Of a stretch of DNA of 64,000 nucleotides, positions 62,634 to 64,000 are shown in pieces. Where the stretch lies: assembly GCF_016907385.1 (NCBI RefSeq), contig NZ_JAFBBU010000001.1, forward strand, positions 930,001-994,000. The letters run 5' to 3'. The DNA is from Subtercola frigoramans. GTDB lineage: Bacteria > Actinomycetota > Actinomycetes > Actinomycetales > Microbacteriaceae. Below the pieces are notes generated by a model, which did not search any database, was not told the DNA's origin, and saw nothing but the letters and a program-made list of their open reading frames with translations. The number at the start of each line of letters is the position of its first letter. Positions within the stretch are counted from its first letter, which is position 1. The translations under genes were made by a program, and so were the position numbers.

Positions 62634-64000
62634 GTGGCACAGGACGTGCTTACCGACCTGAACAAGGTCCGCAACATCGGCATCATGGCCCACATCGATG
62701 CCGGCAAGACCACCACCACTGAGCGCATCCTGTTCTACACGGGTATCACTCACAAGATCGGTGAAGTCCACGACGGCGCAGCCACGATGGACTGGATGGC
62801 GCAGGAGCAGGAGCGCGGCATCACGATCACGTCTGCTGCAACCACGTGTTTCTGGAACGAGAACCAGATCAACATCATCGACACCCCCGGCCACGTCGAC
62901 TTCACGGTCGAGGTCGAGCGCTCACTTCGTGTGCTCGATGGTGCCGTCGCGGTATTCGACGGCAAGGAGGGCGTCGAGCCCCAGTCGGAGACCGTCTGGC
63001 GCCAGGCCGACAAGTACGACGTCCCGCGTATCTGCTTCGTCAACAAGATGGACAAGCTGGGTGCTGACTTCTACTTCACCGTCGACACGATCGTGAAGCG
63101 CCTCGGCGCCCGCCCGCTGGTCATCCAGCTCCCGATCGGCGCTGAGTCAAGCTTCGAGGGTGTTGTCGACCTGGTCGAGATGCGCGCGCTGACCTGGCGC
63201 GGTGACTCCAAGGGTGATGTCGAGCTCGGTGCGAAGTACGACATCGAGCCCATTCCTGCAGACCTGCAGGAACTGGCCGACGAGTACCGCGAGAAGCTCA
63301 TCGAGGTTGTTGCCGAGACCAGCGACGAGCTGCTCGAGCGTTACCTGTCCGGTGACATCGACTTCTCGGTTGCCGAGATCAAGGCTGCGATCCGCAAGCT
63401 CACGGTCAACAGCGAGATCTACCCGGTCCTCTGTGGCTCTGCCTTCAAGAACCGTGGCGTCCAGCCGATGCTCGATGCTGTGGTCGACTACCTGCCGAGC
63501 CCGCTCGATGTTCCGAGCGTCGAAGGGCACGATGTGCGCGACGAGGAGATCATCATCTCCCGTGGTGCAAACTCCACCGACCCGTTCGCCGCCTTGGCGT
63601 TCAAGGTCGCGGTGCACCCGTTCTTCGGTCGCCTGACCTACATCCGTGTCTACTCGGGTCACGTCGACTCCGGTGCGCAGATCATCAACGCGACCAAGGG
63701 CAAGAAGGAGCGCATCGGCAAGATCTTCCAGATGCACGCCAACAAGGAGAACCCGGTGGCCTCGGTCACGGCCGGTCACATCTATGCCGTCATCGGCCTG
63801 AAGGACACCACCACCGGTGACACCCTTGCCGACCCGGCGCACCCCGTCGTGCTGGAATCGATGACGTTCCCTGAGCCCGTCATCGAGGTCGCAATCGAGC
63901 CGAAGACGAAGGCTGACCAGGAGAAGTTGGGCCTGGCCATCCAGAAGCTGGCAGAAGAAGACCCGACCTTCCGTACCGAGCAGAACCAGGACACCGGCCA
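62634..64000 (+). CDS. fusA: Elongation factor G, N-terminal part
   Basis: The first 455 residues of EF-G are present before the window ends; the family is about 700 aa long. GTPase motifs are complete: G1 [16 protein letters not shown]2 [12 protein letters not shown]3 DTPGHVDF, G4 NKMD and G5 GSAFKN. Domain II ([20 protein letters not shown]) and the start of domain III ([15 protein letters not shown]) follow. It drives translocation on the ribosome. GTG62634 has GGAGG seven bases upstream. Confidence 0.99.
   Translation, partial: MAQDVLTDLNKVRNIGIMAHIDAGKTTTTERILFYTGITHKIGEVHDGAATMDWMAQEQERGITITSAATTCFWNENQINIIDTPGHVDFTVEVERSLRVLDGAVAVFDGKEGVEPQSETVWRQADKYDVPRICFVNKMDKLGADFYFTVDTIVKRLGARPLVIQLPIGAESSFEGVVDLVEMRALTWRGDSKGDVELGAKYDIEPIPADLQELADEYREKLIEVVAETSDELLERYLSGDIDFSVAEIKAAIRKLTVNSEIYPVLCGSAFKNRGVQPMLDAVVDYLPSPLDVPSVEGHDVRDEEIIISRGANSTDPFAALAFKVAVHPFFGRLTYIRVYSGHVDSGAQIINATKGKKERIGKIFQMHANKENPVASVTAGHIYAVIGLKDTTTGDTLADPAHPVVLESMTFPEPVIEVAIEPKTKADQEKLGLAIQKLAEEDPTFRTEQNQDTG

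Overview
The window is high-GC actinobacterial DNA, almost certainly from a member of the Microbacteriaceae; the genus cannot be fixed from sequence reading alone. Evidence: rpoB (TTG start) followed by rpoC and, about 7 kb on, rpsL-rpsG-fusA; a Lhr helicase next to a Nei2-type glycosylase, as in mycobacteria; many lineage-typical small families (DUF4916, DUF5652, DUF427, DUF1684, DUF1622); and a very common leaderless gene architecture (TANNNT, six bases, then ATG/GTG). No rRNA, tRNA, CRISPR array, prophage or insertion sequence was recognised.

Layout. 1-10.6 kb: the end of a GNAT gene, then mostly single housekeeping genes (8-oxoguanine deaminase, Cys-tRNA(Pro) deacylase, esterase, a membrane-anchored HExxH protein, GNAT) and a run of three nuclease-fold genes (NYN-LOTUS, zinc ribbon plus PD-(D/E)XK, GIY-YIG-like). 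10.7-17.3 kb: a LacI-controlled carbohydrate operon with binding protein, two permeases, RpiB-like isomerase, RraA-like protein and PfkB kinase. It has no ATPase gene, and a perfect 18-bp operator lies inside its promoter. 17.4-23.4 kb: Nei2-type glycosylase and an unusually long lhr. 23.6-36.7 kb: nucleoside hydrolase, DEAD-box helicase, GT39 membrane glycosyltransferase, alcohol dehydrogenases, TetR, an atypical HhH-GPD protein, and a VOC/MarR divergent pair with two identical operator half-site pairs.

37.2-43.7 kb is a short-chain fatty acid activation cluster: prpE-satP-acsA-adk read leftwards, with a divergent GAF-LuxR regulator. SatP imports acetate, AcsA and PrpE make acyl-CoA plus AMP, and Adk recycles AMP. 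prpE carries a one-base frameshift in a G6 run, so here it reads as broken.

43.7-64 kb is the core information-processing region: SprT-like, TPR, spermidine-synthase-like and DUF559 genes; rpoB-rpoC with promoter, intercistronic hairpin and terminator; two tandem DszC/SfnB-like flavin oxidoreductases; DUF5652; PPK2; a second spermidine-synthase-like paralogue; a proline/alanine-rich membrane protein; then rpsL-rpsG-fusA, with fusA cut by the window end.

No clear new defence or mobile system was found. The best leads are the LacI-controlled operon with its unassigned substrate, the prpE frameshift with its 14-codon overlapping leader, palindromic REP-like units inside the coding regions of lhr and prpE, long perfect intergenic inverted repeats, and the uniform leaderless start signal.
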